Positions 17,692-26,051 of a stretch of DNA of 38,908 nucleotides are shown piece by piece (the stretch's first letter is position 1; every line of letters starts with the position of its first letter). Both the position numbers and the translations under genes were made by a program. The stretch comes from Opitutia bacterium (lineage in GTDB: Bacteria > Verrucomicrobiota > Verrucomicrobiia > Opitutales > UBA953), in contig CANGRI010000005.1 of the NCBI GenBank assembly GCA_947456525.1, positions 1-38,908 on the forward strand, written 5' to 3'. The notes beneath the pieces are model-generated. The model ran no database searches. It was not told the origin of the DNA and saw only the letters and a program-made list of their open reading frames with translations.

Positions 17692-18255
17692 TCAGCGATG
17701 GCCGCGCTGACGGACGGCCTCGAAAAGACACACACCGGCGGACACGGACACGTTGAGACAGGGCACCTGCCCGAGCATCGGGATGCGCAGGAGGAAGTCG
17801 CAGGTCTCGGCGGTCAGGTGGCGGATCCCATCGCCTTCGGCGCCGAGCACGATCGCCAGAGGGCCGTTGAGTTTGGCGGCGTAGAGCGACTGGCTCGCCT
17901 TATGGTCCGAGGTGCCCGCGATCCAGACTCCGGCGTCCTTCAACTTGACGAGCGCGTTGCGAAGGTTGTTCGCCTGGACGATCGGCAGCGACTCAGCGGC
18001 GCCGACGGCGACCTTGCGGACCGTATCGGTGACCGGGGCGGAATTCTTGCGGGTGATGACCACGAACGCGCAGCCGGCGCATTCGGCGTTACGGAGGCAT
18101 GCGCCGAGGTTATGCGGATCCTGCACGCCGTCGAGGACCAGGATCAGCGGATCCTTGACGTCCTTGAGGAGGGCCGGGATGTCGGCCTCGTCGAACAGAC
18201 GGATGGGCCGATGAAGGTCGGCGTGGCGCGGGGCGCGATCGTTGCTCCGGGCCAT
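17692..18255 (-). CDS. SpoU/TrmH-family RNA 2'-O-methyltransferase (RlmB-like, short)
   Basis: The 187-residue protein has the three SpoU motifs of the SPOUT fold: LDGVQDPHNLGACLRNAE (motif 1), IVLGAEGDGIRHLTAETCD (motif 2) and IPMLGQVPCLNVSVSAGVCLFE (motif 3), which make the knotted SAM site. The pattern is closest to RlmB, which methylates G2251 of 23S rRNA. The usual N-terminal substrate-binding domain of RlmB is missing; about 40 residues precede motif 1 instead of roughly 100, so another rRNA or tRNA target is possible. It starts seven bases after the asd stop and is probably co-transcribed with it. Confidence 0.88.
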   Translation of the reverse strand: MARSNDRAPRHADLHRPIRLFDEADIPALLKDVKDPLILVLDGVQDPHNLGACLRNAECAGCAFVVITRKNSAPVTDTVRKVAVGAAESLPIVQANNLRNALVKLKDAGVWIAGTSDHKASQSLYAAKLNGPLAIVLGAEGDGIRHLTAETCDFLLRIPMLGQVPCLNVSVSAGVCLFEAVRQRGHR

Positions 18256-18262
18256 GGTCGGA

Positions 18263-19282
18263 TTACTTGCGAGCCAGGCGACCCTGGGCGTGCAGCGCTT
18301 CGGCGATCTGGATCGCGTTGAGCGCGGCGCCCTTCCAGAGCTGATCGCCGGAGACCCAGAGGGAGATGCCGTTGTCGAAGAGGGTATCCTTGCGCAGGCG
18401 GCCGACGCCGCACTTCTCCTTGCCCGCGTAGTCGAGCGGCATCGGGTACTTCTTGTTGGCAGGGTCGTCGCAAAGTTCGGCGCCGGGGAAGGCGCTGATG
18501 GCCTTGCGGGCTGCGGCGATGTCGACCGGCTTTTCGAATTCGGCGCTGATGGCGATCGAGTGGGCGCGGAAGACCGGGACGCGGACGCAGGTGGTGGTGA
18601 CCTTCAGCCCGGGCAGGTCCATGATCTTGCGACCTTCGTTGAGCATCTTCATCTCTTCCTTGGTGTAACCGTCCTCGAGGAACGAATCGACCTGGGGGAT
18701 GAGGTTGAAGTTGATCGTGTGCGGGTAGACCTTCGGGGCGAGGGTCTCGCCCTTGGCCCAGGCGCGGGCTTGGGCGTCGAGTTCGCGCATGGCTTCGGCG
18801 CCGGTGCCGGAAACAGCCTGATAGGTCGAAGCGAAGAATCGCTTGAGTCCGAAGGCTTGGTGAAGGGGGTAGAGGCCCATCAGCGCGATCGCCGTCGAGC
18901 AGTTGGGGTTGGCGATGATGCCCTTGTGGTTGGCAAGGTGGTGGGCGTTGATCTCCGGGATGACAAGGGGAACGTCCGGATACATGCGGTAAGCGGAGCT
19001 GTTATCGATGACGATGCAGCCTCGCTTGACGGCTTCCGGGGCGAGGGCGAGGGAGATGGAGCCTCCGGCGCTGAAGATGGCGAAATCAAGCCCTTCGAAG
19101 GCTTCGGGCTTGGCTTCCCGGACGGTCCACTCCTTGCCGCCGTAGGAGACCTTGGAGCCGGCCGAGCGGGCCGAAGCGAGGGGGCGGAGTTCGGCCACGG
19201 GGAAGTTCCGCTTGGCCATGAGCGCCAGCAGTTCTTGACCCACCGCGCCTGTCACGCCCACGATGCCGATACGATATGCCAT
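18263..19282 (-). CDS. asd: Aspartate-semialdehyde dehydrogenase
   Basis: The 339-residue enzyme reduces aspartyl-4-phosphate to aspartate semialdehyde, feeding lysine/diaminopimelate, threonine and methionine synthesis and so the peptidoglycan cross-link. The N-terminal Rossmann motif is VGVTGAVGQELL, and FSAGGSISLALAPEAV follows. IANPNCSTAIALM carries the catalytic Cys128, and CVRVPVFRAHSIAI carries the active-site His. Length fits the bacterial family. The start codon overlaps the first seven bases of the divergent L,D-transpeptidase ORF, so if that start is right the promoter lies inside the neighbouring coding region. Confidence 0.97.
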   Translation of the reverse strand: MAYRIGIVGVTGAVGQELLALMAKRNFPVAELRPLASARSAGSKVSYGGKEWTVREAKPEAFEGLDFAIFSAGGSISLALAPEAVKRGCIVIDNSSAYRMYPDVPLVIPEINAHHLANHKGIIANPNCSTAIALMGLYPLHQAFGLKRFFASTYQAVSGTGAEAMRELDAQARAWAKGETLAPKVYPHTINFNLIPQVDSFLEDGYTKEEMKMLNEGRKIMDLPGLKVTTTCVRVPVFRAHSIAISAEFEKPVDIAAARKAISAFPGAELCDDPANKKYPMPLDYAGKEKCGVGRLRKDTLFDNGISLWVSGDQLWKGAALNAIQIAEALHAQGRLARK

Positions 19283-19836
19283 GTTCTGAGATCGAGTTAG
19301 GTTTGAAGAAGGAGGTGTCCGAGCGCCTGAAGGAGCTGGGTCTGCCTTCAGCGGAAGATTGCATCGTTGTGTCGATTGACCAGCAAAAACTATGGCTTTT
19401 TAAAGGTTCGGAGTGTGAAACCTATGTCGTGAGCACGGCTCGGGCGGGCCGCGGCTGCGTCCAGGATTCCCTGCAGACCCCCGTAGGAATACATCAGGTC
19501 GGCGAGAAGATCGGCGATGGCGCCATGTCGGGCATGGTGTTCAAGGCCCGTCAGCCGACCGGTAAGCTCGCCGCGGAATGGCCGACGCCGGAAGACAACC
19601 TGATCACCTCGCGCATCCTCTGGCTGGAAGGGCTGGAGCCTGGCCTCAACCAAGGCAACGACGCCGAGGGCAGGGTCGTCGATACGCGTCGCCGCTTCGT
19701 CTACATCCACGGCACCAATCAGACGGACAAGCTCGGTCGCCCCAACAGCCATGGTTGCGTCCTGCTTTCGGATTCCGACGTCATCCGTCTCTACGGCAAG
19801 GTGCCGGTCGGCACCCGCGTGCTGATCAGGGATTAA
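19276..19836 (+). CDS. L,D-transpeptidase (YkuD domain), no visible signal peptide
   Basis: The 186-residue protein is a YkuD-fold catalytic domain. It begins with VVSIDQQKLWLFKGSE and ends with the active-site block FVYIHGTNQ, then SHGCVLLS, with His145 and catalytic Cys161. Such enzymes form 3-3 cross-links or attach lipoproteins to peptidoglycan outside the cytoplasm. No signal peptide or membrane segment precedes the domain; the ORF opens with a charged helix (SEIELGLKKEVSERLKEL). The start is uncertain. The ATG at 19276 overlaps asd, and a GTG at 19315 overlaps an AAGGAGG sequence too close to serve it. Its TAA overlaps the PBP2 stop by two bases. Confidence 0.85.
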   Translation: MPCSEIELGLKKEVSERLKELGLPSAEDCIVVSIDQQKLWLFKGSECETYVVSTARAGRGCVQDSLQTPVGIHQVGEKIGDGAMSGMVFKARQPTGKLAAEWPTPEDNLITSRILWLEGLEPGLNQGNDAEGRVVDTRRRFVYIHGTNQTDKLGRPNSHGCVLLSDSDVIRLYGKVPVGTRVLIRD

Positions 19837-21938
19837 CGGGAGCCGTCCGTCTTCTCGTCTTGGTTGGCCTTCACCGCGATCGGCCACCAGGTCTCGAGCA
19901 TCTCCTTGGCCACCGGCCCGGCGGTCTTGCCACCCCAGGTGTTGGTATCAAGCTGTCCCTCGACGAGCACGGCGAAAGCGACGACCGGATCCTTCGCCGG
20001 AGCGAAACCGATCATCCAGGCGAGGTGCGCTTTCTCGCCCTTCTTGAAGTATTCGGCGGTGCCGGTCTTGCCTCCGTAAATCAGGCCAGGGATGCGGGCG
20101 ACCCGAGCGGTGCCTTCCTCGACGCAACGCACCATGCCTCCGCGGAGGGCGTCGAGCTGAGCCTGAGTCAGTCCGATGGGCTCGGCGCCGACGTGATGAC
20201 CGTCGCGGCGCACGTCATGGATGATGGACGGCGTGGTGCGTGTCTGCCCACGGGCGATCGAGGCGGCGACGCAGGCCATGTGCAGCGGCGTCGTCAGCAG
20301 GTAGCCTTGGCCGATGGACATGTTCGCGGTATCGCCGTCGTTCCAGGCGCCGGCGCCGATGCGAAGCTTGTATTCGCGGTCGGGCACGACGAGCCCGCGG
20401 TTCGCGGCATAAGGAAGTTCGGTCATCGGCAGACGTCCGCTTTCGACGTCGCTGACGGTCTGCAGCAACGGCGTGTCGAGACCGAAGCGACGAGATTCGG
20501 CGGCGAGGGCTTCGATACCCGTGCGTAGACCGACTTGGTAGTTCCAGACGTTGCAGGAGATCGCCAGCATCTTGTCGAGGTTCACCTCGCCGAAACCAGC
20601 CGGTTCGTGTTCGGGGAAGTCGCGATTGCCGACCCGGTATGAAGGGCCGCACTCTAGGGCGTCATCCCAGTCGATGACCTTCTTGCGCATCCCGGCCGTG
20701 GCCGTGATCACCTTGAAGGTCGAACCGGGAGCATAGAGTCCTTGGGTGGCCCGATTGAGCCAGCCTCCGGATTTCTCGACTTCTTCATAATAATTGGCCG
20801 ACACACGGTCGGCCAGCCGGTTGGGGTCGAATGAGGGCTGGCTTGCCAGCGCCAGGATCTCGCCGCTGTGGACGTCGATCATCACCGCCGCGGCCGGCAG
20901 TAGCTTACCCTGGGGGTCCTTGACCTTCGACAAGGCGCTTTCGGCGGCCAGCTGGATACGGTAATCAAGCGACAAAGGCACGTTGCTGCCTTGCTGCGGC
21001 TCGCTGTACTTCAACCTCGTCTGGTTATAGCCTGAGGATGTCTTGGACCAGAGTTCCCATCCGCTGAGTCCGCTCAGGACATGGTTATAGCTCAGCTCGA
21101 TGCCCGCCGCACCGGTCTTCCCCGTGTAGTGCAGCTTCTGCATCGACTCGAGTCGGATCTCCGAGATGTCGTCGACGTTTTCGGGTAGTTCGTCGGTGTC
21201 TTTGACGTAGCCGAGCACGTGGGCGGCCATGGCTCCGAAGGGGTAGGTGCGGACAATGTCGGACTCGAGACGGATGGGACCTTCGACAGGGAACTGCTCG
21301 ATGAAACGTGCGACGGACTTGGTCCCGTCGTCGGCCGTGAGGGCCTGCCCTGTGCCCGGGAAGGCGAGGTCGGATACCAACGTGAAGGGCAACGCGCGAC
21401 GCTCCCGCAGGTGCTTGCGCAGGTCTTCGATGTTGACCTGACGTTCTCCGGGCGCGGTGACAGGGGCGAGCTTGGCGGGTTTGCGCGCCTTCGTCCCGCG
21501 GTTGGTCTCATCGATGACGAACCAAACCTTGTTGAGCCAGCCCTGGAGCACGCGCACCCGGGCGTCTTCCATCAGCTTCTCGCGATCGACCTGGACGGCG
21601 TCACGGGCTTTCTCGGCGGCGAGGAGGCGAAGATACTCGGCGCGGAATTCCTTCTGCAAGGATGCCAGGTCGGCCTTGACGCTCCAGCGGGCCCGGTTGT
21701 CGACGAGCGGGAATCCGTTGCGATCGTAGATGCGTCCCCGGGCCGGCGGACGGAGAACGACACGACGGCTCTGGGTGTCCGACTGCTCCTTGAGGTCGCT
21801 CGACTGCACCAGCTGGCGGAAGGCGAGCCCAGCGACCACGTAAAGGAAACCTGCAGCGAAGAAAAAGAACACCCCGTAGAGGCGCAGTCGCTCTACCGGA
21901 GTGGACGGCAGGACCCGGGTGTCAGATGATTCCTTCAT
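19833..21938 (-). CDS. mrdA: Penicillin-binding protein 2 (elongation transpeptidase)
   Basis: The 701-residue protein is a class B PBP anchored by one N-terminal helix (YGVFFFFAAGFLYVVAGLAF). The PBP dimerisation domain begins near RGRIYDRNGFPLVDNRA. The transpeptidase domain has the SxxK serine at Ser406 (APGSTFK), an SCN motif (MLAISCNVWNY) and GGKTGTAEY. It cross-links peptidoglycan for rod growth with the MreBCD scaffold. It is longer than E. coli PBP2 (633 residues). Extra sequence lies around residues 105-185 in the head region, which is Lys/Arg-rich. The start overlaps the mreD stop as ATGA, so translation is probably coupled. Confidence 0.96.
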   Translation of the reverse strand: MKESSDTRVLPSTPVERLRLYGVFFFFAAGFLYVVAGLAFRQLVQSSDLKEQSDTQSRRVVLRPPARGRIYDRNGFPLVDNRARWSVKADLASLQKEFRAEYLRLLAAEKARDAVQVDREKLMEDARVRVLQGWLNKVWFVIDETNRGTKARKPAKLAPVTAPGERQVNIEDLRKHLRERRALPFTLVSDLAFPGTGQALTADDGTKSVARFIEQFPVEGPIRLESDIVRTYPFGAMAAHVLGYVKDTDELPENVDDISEIRLESMQKLHYTGKTGAAGIELSYNHVLSGLSGWELWSKTSSGYNQTRLKYSEPQQGSNVPLSLDYRIQLAAESALSKVKDPQGKLLPAAAVMIDVHSGEILALASQPSFDPNRLADRVSANYYEEVEKSGGWLNRATQGLYAPGSTFKVITATAGMRKKVIDWDDALECGPSYRVGNRDFPEHEPAGFGEVNLDKMLAISCNVWNYQVGLRTGIEALAAESRRFGLDTPLLQTVSDVESGRLPMTELPYAANRGLVVPDREYKLRIGAGAWNDGDTANMSIGQGYLLTTPLHMACVAASIARGQTRTTPSIIHDVRRDGHHVGAEPIGLTQAQLDALRGGMVRCVEEGTARVARIPGLIYGGKTGTAEYFKKGEKAHLAWMIGFAPAKDPVVAFAVLVEGQLDTNTWGGKTAGPVAKEMLETWWPIAVKANQDEKTDGSR

Positions 21939-22453
21939 GGCGTCTCCGGGGCTGGCGGAACGCCGAACCGATCCATGGCGGCGTTCTGCGTCAAGGCGAT
22001 GGGGATAAGGCCGACCGTGCCGACGACGCCTGCGATGAGGAGCTGCAAGATCAGCTGCCAGGCGAGGTCGGCTCCGGCGACAGGCGCGGCATAGGCTGCG
22101 GCCACAAACCAGACCAGGCAGGCGATGATGTTGATGGCCGCCGCCGCACGAAGCATGCCGGGGGTCGTCCGCAGGTGCTGTCGGTTGGAGGAAAGGAAGA
22201 TCGCCACCGCGACGAGGGCGAAGGCGACGATACCGTCAGGGATGGGCCGACGAGCCTCGAAGAGGAAGCCGAGGCAGGCGGCGAACAGGACGGCCTGCCA
22301 TCGACGGAGGCGACGGCAGGGAGCGATCAGGCAGGTGCCGGTGATGAAGAACACCAACGATGAGGAGGCCAATGCATCGGACGCGAGGTCCGCCCCGAGT
22401 AGCCAAGGGTAGGTCGCCAGCACCAGGATCAGCCACGCCCAGCCCATGGTCAC
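21935..22453 (-). CDS. mreD: Rod shape-determining protein MreD
   Basis: The 172-residue protein is almost entirely hydrophobic, with about five or six membrane segments. It sits exactly where MreD is expected, between mreC and the PBP2 gene, with 4-base overlaps on both sides. MreD sequences diverge strongly, so the name rests on size, membrane character and position. It should be an inner-membrane part of the elongasome. The Pro-rich end (GVPPAPETP) overlaps the PBP2 start. Confidence 0.85.
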   Translation of the reverse strand: MTMGWAWLILVLATYPWLLGADLASDALASSSLVFFITGTCLIAPCRRLRRWQAVLFAACLGFLFEARRPIPDGIVAFALVAVAIFLSSNRQHLRTTPGMLRAAAAINIIACLVWFVAAAYAAPVAGADLAWQLILQLLIAGVVGTVGLIPIALTQNAAMDRFGVPPAPETP

Positions 22454-23325
22454 TGGAATTGGTCGCCTTGCATCAGGGCTTCGCCCGGATTCTGATGCAA
22501 GGGCACGAGGACGGAGACTTCCTGAAGGTTATATAGGTCGCGCGAAGGGATCAGCAGGCTCTCCTTGAAGTTTCCGACCTGGGTCGCGTAGGTGCCGCCG
22601 TCGAGATACCCGAGCATCAGGCGACTCGGAAAGACGCCGCCCATGCCGGTCGTGAAGACGCGGGCGGGCTGGCCGGCGGGCATGGAGTAGTCGCGAGGAA
22701 TCACGCTCACGCGCGCCTTGGCCGTGCCGAGCGAATTGGCGGCGACGCCGTTGACGAGCACGATGTGATTCTGGTCGTCACCTTCGAGATAGGCGGTGCA
22801 GCGGAAGCCGGGGCTGGTGACCAGGTCGACCTCGCTCGTCGTGAGGTGCACCGCCGTCACGCGGCCGACGACCGTATTGCCGAAGACGACCGGGGCGCCG
22901 GGACGGATGCCGTCATTGCGACCTTTGCGGATGACGATGCGCTGCCACCAGGAGGAACTGTCGCGGGTGGCGACGCGCGCGACGACCGACATGTATTCGA
23001 CGGGGACGTTGTAGCGGGTGATCTCGCGCAACCGTATGTTCTCGCGGCGGACATCCTCGAGCGCGTTGAGCTTGATCTCAAGGGCGGCGTTGATGCGGGC
23101 CAGGTCGCGTCCGGCGGCGGCCATCTCCTCGGTGCTGCGGCTTTTCTTCTCCCAGAACGTGGCTAGGTCGCGGGACTTCCCGACCAGATGCAGGGCGGGG
23201 GCCTGGAATTCGGCGAAGGCTTCCCGATTCAGGCGGCGTACCGCGCTGGGCAGCAGGACCCAGACCGCGAAGAAGATCGCAAGCGCGACATAGGAGGCGC
23301 GGGCACCTTGACGATTCTGATCCAT
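22450..23325 (-). CDS. mreC: Rod shape-determining protein MreC
   Basis: The 291-residue protein has one membrane helix near the N-terminus (YVALAIFFAVWVLLPSA). A long helix follows at about residues 50-95 (AAAGRDLARINAALEIKLNALEDVRREN), which acts as a dimerising coiled coil. The MreC beta-domain then shows VVARVATRDSSSWWQRIVI, RKGRNDGIRPGAPVV and VGRVTAVH. It is periplasmic and links MreB/MreD to PBP2. It starts 24 bases after the mreB stop and overlaps mreD by four bases. Confidence 0.95.
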   Translation of the reverse strand: MDQNRQGARASYVALAIFFAVWVLLPSAVRRLNREAFAEFQAPALHLVGKSRDLATFWEKKSRSTEEMAAAGRDLARINAALEIKLNALEDVRRENIRLREITRYNVPVEYMSVVARVATRDSSSWWQRIVIRKGRNDGIRPGAPVVFGNTVVGRVTAVHLTTSEVDLVTSPGFRCTAYLEGDDQNHIVLVNGVAANSLGTAKARVSVIPRDYSMPAGQPARVFTTGMGGVFPSRLMLGYLDGGTYATQVGNFKESLLIPSRDLYNLQEVSVLVPLHQNPGEALMQGDQFQ

Positions 23326-23349
23326 GGCGGGTCGGCCCGCGAGCGGGTC

Positions 23350-24366
23350 TTAGTCTCGACCGCTCCAGCGGGAGGAGTTGGCGAGGATCTTGCCGGTGCC
23401 GTTGACGACGGCGCAAAGAGGGTCTTCGGCGACGAAGACCGGCAGGCCGGTGGCCTCGGAGATGGCGCGATCGATCTTGCGGATGAGCGAACCGCCGCCG
23501 GCGAGGACGATGCCACGATCGACGAGGTCGGAGGAGAGTTCGGGCGGGATGCGTTCCAGCGAGCCCTTCACGGCCTCGATGATCTGGTTGATGTTGTCGG
23601 CCATCGCTTCGCGGACCTCCTGGGAGGTGAGATGCAGCTGGCGGGGCAGGCCGGTGACATTGTCGCGTCCCTTCACCTCGAAGGTCAGTTCCTGTTCGAG
23701 GGCGTAAGCCGAGCCGATCTTGATCTTGATCTCTTCGGCGGTGCGTTCGCCGATGATCAGGTTGTACGAGTTACGGATGTACTTGATGATCGACATGTCG
23801 AACTCGTCGCCCCCGACGCGGATGGAGCGGGCATGGACGATGCCGCCGAGGGAAAGCACGGCGACTTCGGTCGTGCCGCCGCCGATGTCGACGATCATCG
23901 AACCGGTGGGCTCTTCGACCGGAAGGCCGACGCCGATGGCGGAGGCGACCGGCTCAGGAATGGTGATCACGTCGTCGGCTCCGGCGCGGTAAGCCGAATC
24001 CATGACGGCTCGGCGTTCGACCGCGGTGATGCCGTAAGGTACGGCCACGACGACGGTAAGGTTCGTGAACAGGGACTTGCGCGCGACCTTACCGATGAAG
24101 TAGCGGAGCATGTGCTCGCTGATCTCGAAGTCGGCGATGACGCCGTCTTTCATCGGACGGAGCGCCTGGATGTCTCCCGGGGTACGGCCGAGCATCATGC
24201 GGGCCTCGTTGCCGACGGCGATCGGCTTGCGCGTGCTGGTGCGAATGGCGACGACGCTGGGCTCGCGGAGGACGACGCCGCGATCCTTGAGGAAGACAAG
24301 CGTGTTGGCCGTGCCAAGGTCGATGCCGATGGCTTGGGTGAATAGCCCGGGGAAGCGCTTAAACAT
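23350..24366 (-). CDS. mreB: Rod shape-determining protein MreB
   Basis: The actin-like filament protein places the elongation machinery in the cell. From the ATG at 24366 it has 338 residues and begins MFKRFPGLFTQAIGIDLGTANT, which matches normal MreB starts; the track start at 24405 is a GTG adding 13 residues. Phosphate loops IDLGTANTLVFL and VDIGGGTTEVAVLSLGG, the SEHMLRYFIGKV helix and the C-terminal IVLAGGGSLIRKIDRAISEATGLPV are all clear. It is the first gene of the mreB-mreC-mreD-PBP2 operon. Confidence 0.97.
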   Translation of the reverse strand: MFKRFPGLFTQAIGIDLGTANTLVFLKDRGVVLREPSVVAIRTSTRKPIAVGNEARMMLGRTPGDIQALRPMKDGVIADFEISEHMLRYFIGKVARKSLFTNLTVVVAVPYGITAVERRAVMDSAYRAGADDVITIPEPVASAIGVGLPVEEPTGSMIVDIGGGTTEVAVLSLGGIVHARSIRVGGDEFDMSIIKYIRNSYNLIIGERTAEEIKIKIGSAYALEQELTFEVKGRDNVTGLPRQLHLTSQEVREAMADNINQIIEAVKGSLERIPPELSSDLVDRGIVLAGGGSLIRKIDRAISEATGLPVFVAEDPLCAVVNGTGKILANSSRWSGRD

Positions 24367-24387
24367 CAGGGTCGTGGTGGTTTCCTT

Positions 24388-24416
24388 TATGAACAGTTTA
24401 TTCACAGCATAGTCAA
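24388..24416 (-). promoter_or_regulatory. mreB: Possible sigma-70-like promoter before mreB
   Basis: On the minus strand a TTGACT hexamer (plus 24411-24416) is followed after exactly 17 bases by TTCATA (plus 24388-24393). The -35 is a 5/6 match and the -10 is weak. If used, transcription would start about 15 bases before the ATG at 24366, leaving the GTG at 24405 untranscribed and supporting the shorter start. Confidence 0.35.
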
Positions 24417-24664
24417 ACGAAACTTCGGCCGCCGAGGGCTCGGGCGCGGCGTCATAAGATTCATTCAGACAGCGAGATAGGCGGGGCGGGTTGGAGCATC
24501 GTCCGACCTGTTCACATTCGCAAGGCCGGCCGAGGGTCGGGCCTGGGACTGGCCTCCCATCCTGTCGTCATCGCCTTGGTTTATGTCGTTTCAACCCGAC
24601 AGGTCGGGGTGCATGGAACTTGCGAGGCGGACGCACGGTCGTAGAAACCACTCACCCCAACCCC
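24417..24664. promoter_or_regulatory. Intergenic region between mreB and the Gfo/Idh gene
   Basis: This roughly 250-base stretch separates two divergent genes. The track extends the plus-strand ORF back to 24491, but that part encodes no signal peptide and precedes the clear Tat start, so I treat it as non-coding. I see no strong hairpin, repeat or consensus promoter for the plus-strand gene in it. Confidence 0.4.
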
Positions 24665-26044
24665 ATGACACCCCAGCTCAACCGCCGGTCCTTCCTTCGC
24701 AATACTGGCATGGCCGCCGCCGCTTTCGCGGTCACCCGCCCTTGGCTCAATTCGGCCGCCCGCACGATCTCTCCGAACGATAAGCTGAACGTGGCCGCGA
24801 TCGGCTTCGGCGGCGTCGGCGCGAGCAACGTCCGCAATTCCTCCGACGAGAACATCGTCGCGCTCTGCGACCTGGATCTCGGCCGTTGCGGCGGCACGAT
24901 CAAGCAGCAGCCCAAGGCCGCCCTCTACACCGATTTCCGCAAGATGCTCGACGAGCAGAAGGACCTCGACGCCGTCATCATCGCTACGCCCGACCATTCC
25001 CACGCCTACATCGCGATGGAATGCATGCGCCGCGGCAAGCACGTCTACGTGCAGAAGCCGATCTCCCATTCCGTCTTCGAAGCGCGCGTCCTCACCGAGG
25101 CCGCCCATAAGCACAATGTCGTGACCCAGATGGGCAATCAGGGCCACTCCGGCGAAGGCATCCGTCAGGTGACCGAGTGGATCGCCGCCGGACTGATCGG
25201 CAAGGTCCGTGAAGTGCATACCTGGACCAACCGCCCCATCTGGCCGCAGAGCCTCGAGATGGATCGACCTCTCGAGGCGCAGAAAGCCCCCGAGGGCATG
25301 GACTGGAACCAGTGGTGCGGTCCGGCGGCCTTCCGTCCGTATCATTCCTCCTATCACCCCGGAAAGTGGCGCGCCTGGTGCGATTTCGGCACCGGCTCCC
25401 TCGGCGATATGGGTTGCCACATCATCGACCCCGCCTTCATGGCGCTCAACCTCCGCTACCCGGAAAGCGTCGAAGGCAACGTCTCCACCGTCTACGAGAC
25501 CTTCGGCAAGAAGACCACGGGCAAGAACGAATCCTACCCGCGCTCTTCGATCGTCCGCTTCAAGTTCCCGGCCCGCGGCGAGATGCCTCCGGTGACGCTC
25601 ACCTGGTGGGATGGCGGCCTGATGCCTCAGCGCCCCGATGAGCTCGAGGACGACATGCCGTTCGGCGACCCCAACGGCGGCTGCCTCTTCATCGGCGACA
25701 AGGGCAAGCTCGTCTGCGGCTGCTATGGCCTCAACCCGCGCATCCTGAATGCCGACCTGCGCGAAGCCGCCAAGAAGGTGGCCAAGACGATTCCTCGCAT
25801 CCCGGGCAACTCCTCCGGTCACGAGAAGGATTGGATCCGCGCCTGCAAGGGCGGTGCCGCCGCTTCGTCCAACTTCGATTATTCCGGCCCGCTCTCGGAG
25901 ATGGTGCTCATGGGCAACCTCGCCTCGCGTTTCCCCGACCGCAAACTCCTCTGGGACGGCGCGAAGATGGAAGTCACGAACGACAAGGCCGCGAACGCCT
26001 ACGTCCGACGCGAGTACCGCAAGGGCTTCGAGCTGGGAGCCTGA
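24665..26044 (+). CDS. Tat-exported Gfo/Idh/MocA family oxidoreductase
   Basis: The ATG at 24665 opens a 459-residue protein with a twin-arginine signal, NRRSFLRNTGMAAAAFAV; the longer ORF in the track is upstream read-through. The NAD(P)-binding Rossmann motif is IGFGGVGASNVRNS and the cofactor loop is VIIATPDHSHA. The family's EKP motif appears as YVQKPISHS, with the catalytic Lys kept but Glu changed to Gln. GDMGCHIIDPAFMAL is the conserved C-domain block supplying His and Asp. Such exported oxidoreductases oxidise or deglycosylate sugars in the periplasm, some by C3 oxidation. It stands alone, convergent with uppP. The substrate is unknown. Confidence 0.92.
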   Translation: MTPQLNRRSFLRNTGMAAAAFAVTRPWLNSAARTISPNDKLNVAAIGFGGVGASNVRNSSDENIVALCDLDLGRCGGTIKQQPKAALYTDFRKMLDEQKDLDAVIIATPDHSHAYIAMECMRRGKHVYVQKPISHSVFEARVLTEAAHKHNVVTQMGNQGHSGEGIRQVTEWIAAGLIGKVREVHTWTNRPIWPQSLEMDRPLEAQKAPEGMDWNQWCGPAAFRPYHSSYHPGKWRAWCDFGTGSLGDMGCHIIDPAFMALNLRYPESVEGNVSTVYETFGKKTTGKNESYPRSSIVRFKFPARGEMPPVTLTWWDGGLMPQRPDELEDDMPFGDPNGGCLFIGDKGKLVCGCYGLNPRILNADLREAAKKVAKTIPRIPGNSSGHEKDWIRACKGGAAASSNFDYSGPLSEMVLMGNLASRFPDRKLLWDGAKMEVTNDKAANAYVRREYRKGFELGA

Positions 26045-26051
26045 CCTCGGC

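Noticed and set aside
23188-24345. 385-residue plus-strand ORF antisense to mreB
   Set aside because: An Asp/Gly-rich mirror of the mreB frame; MreB motifs are complete on the minus strand.
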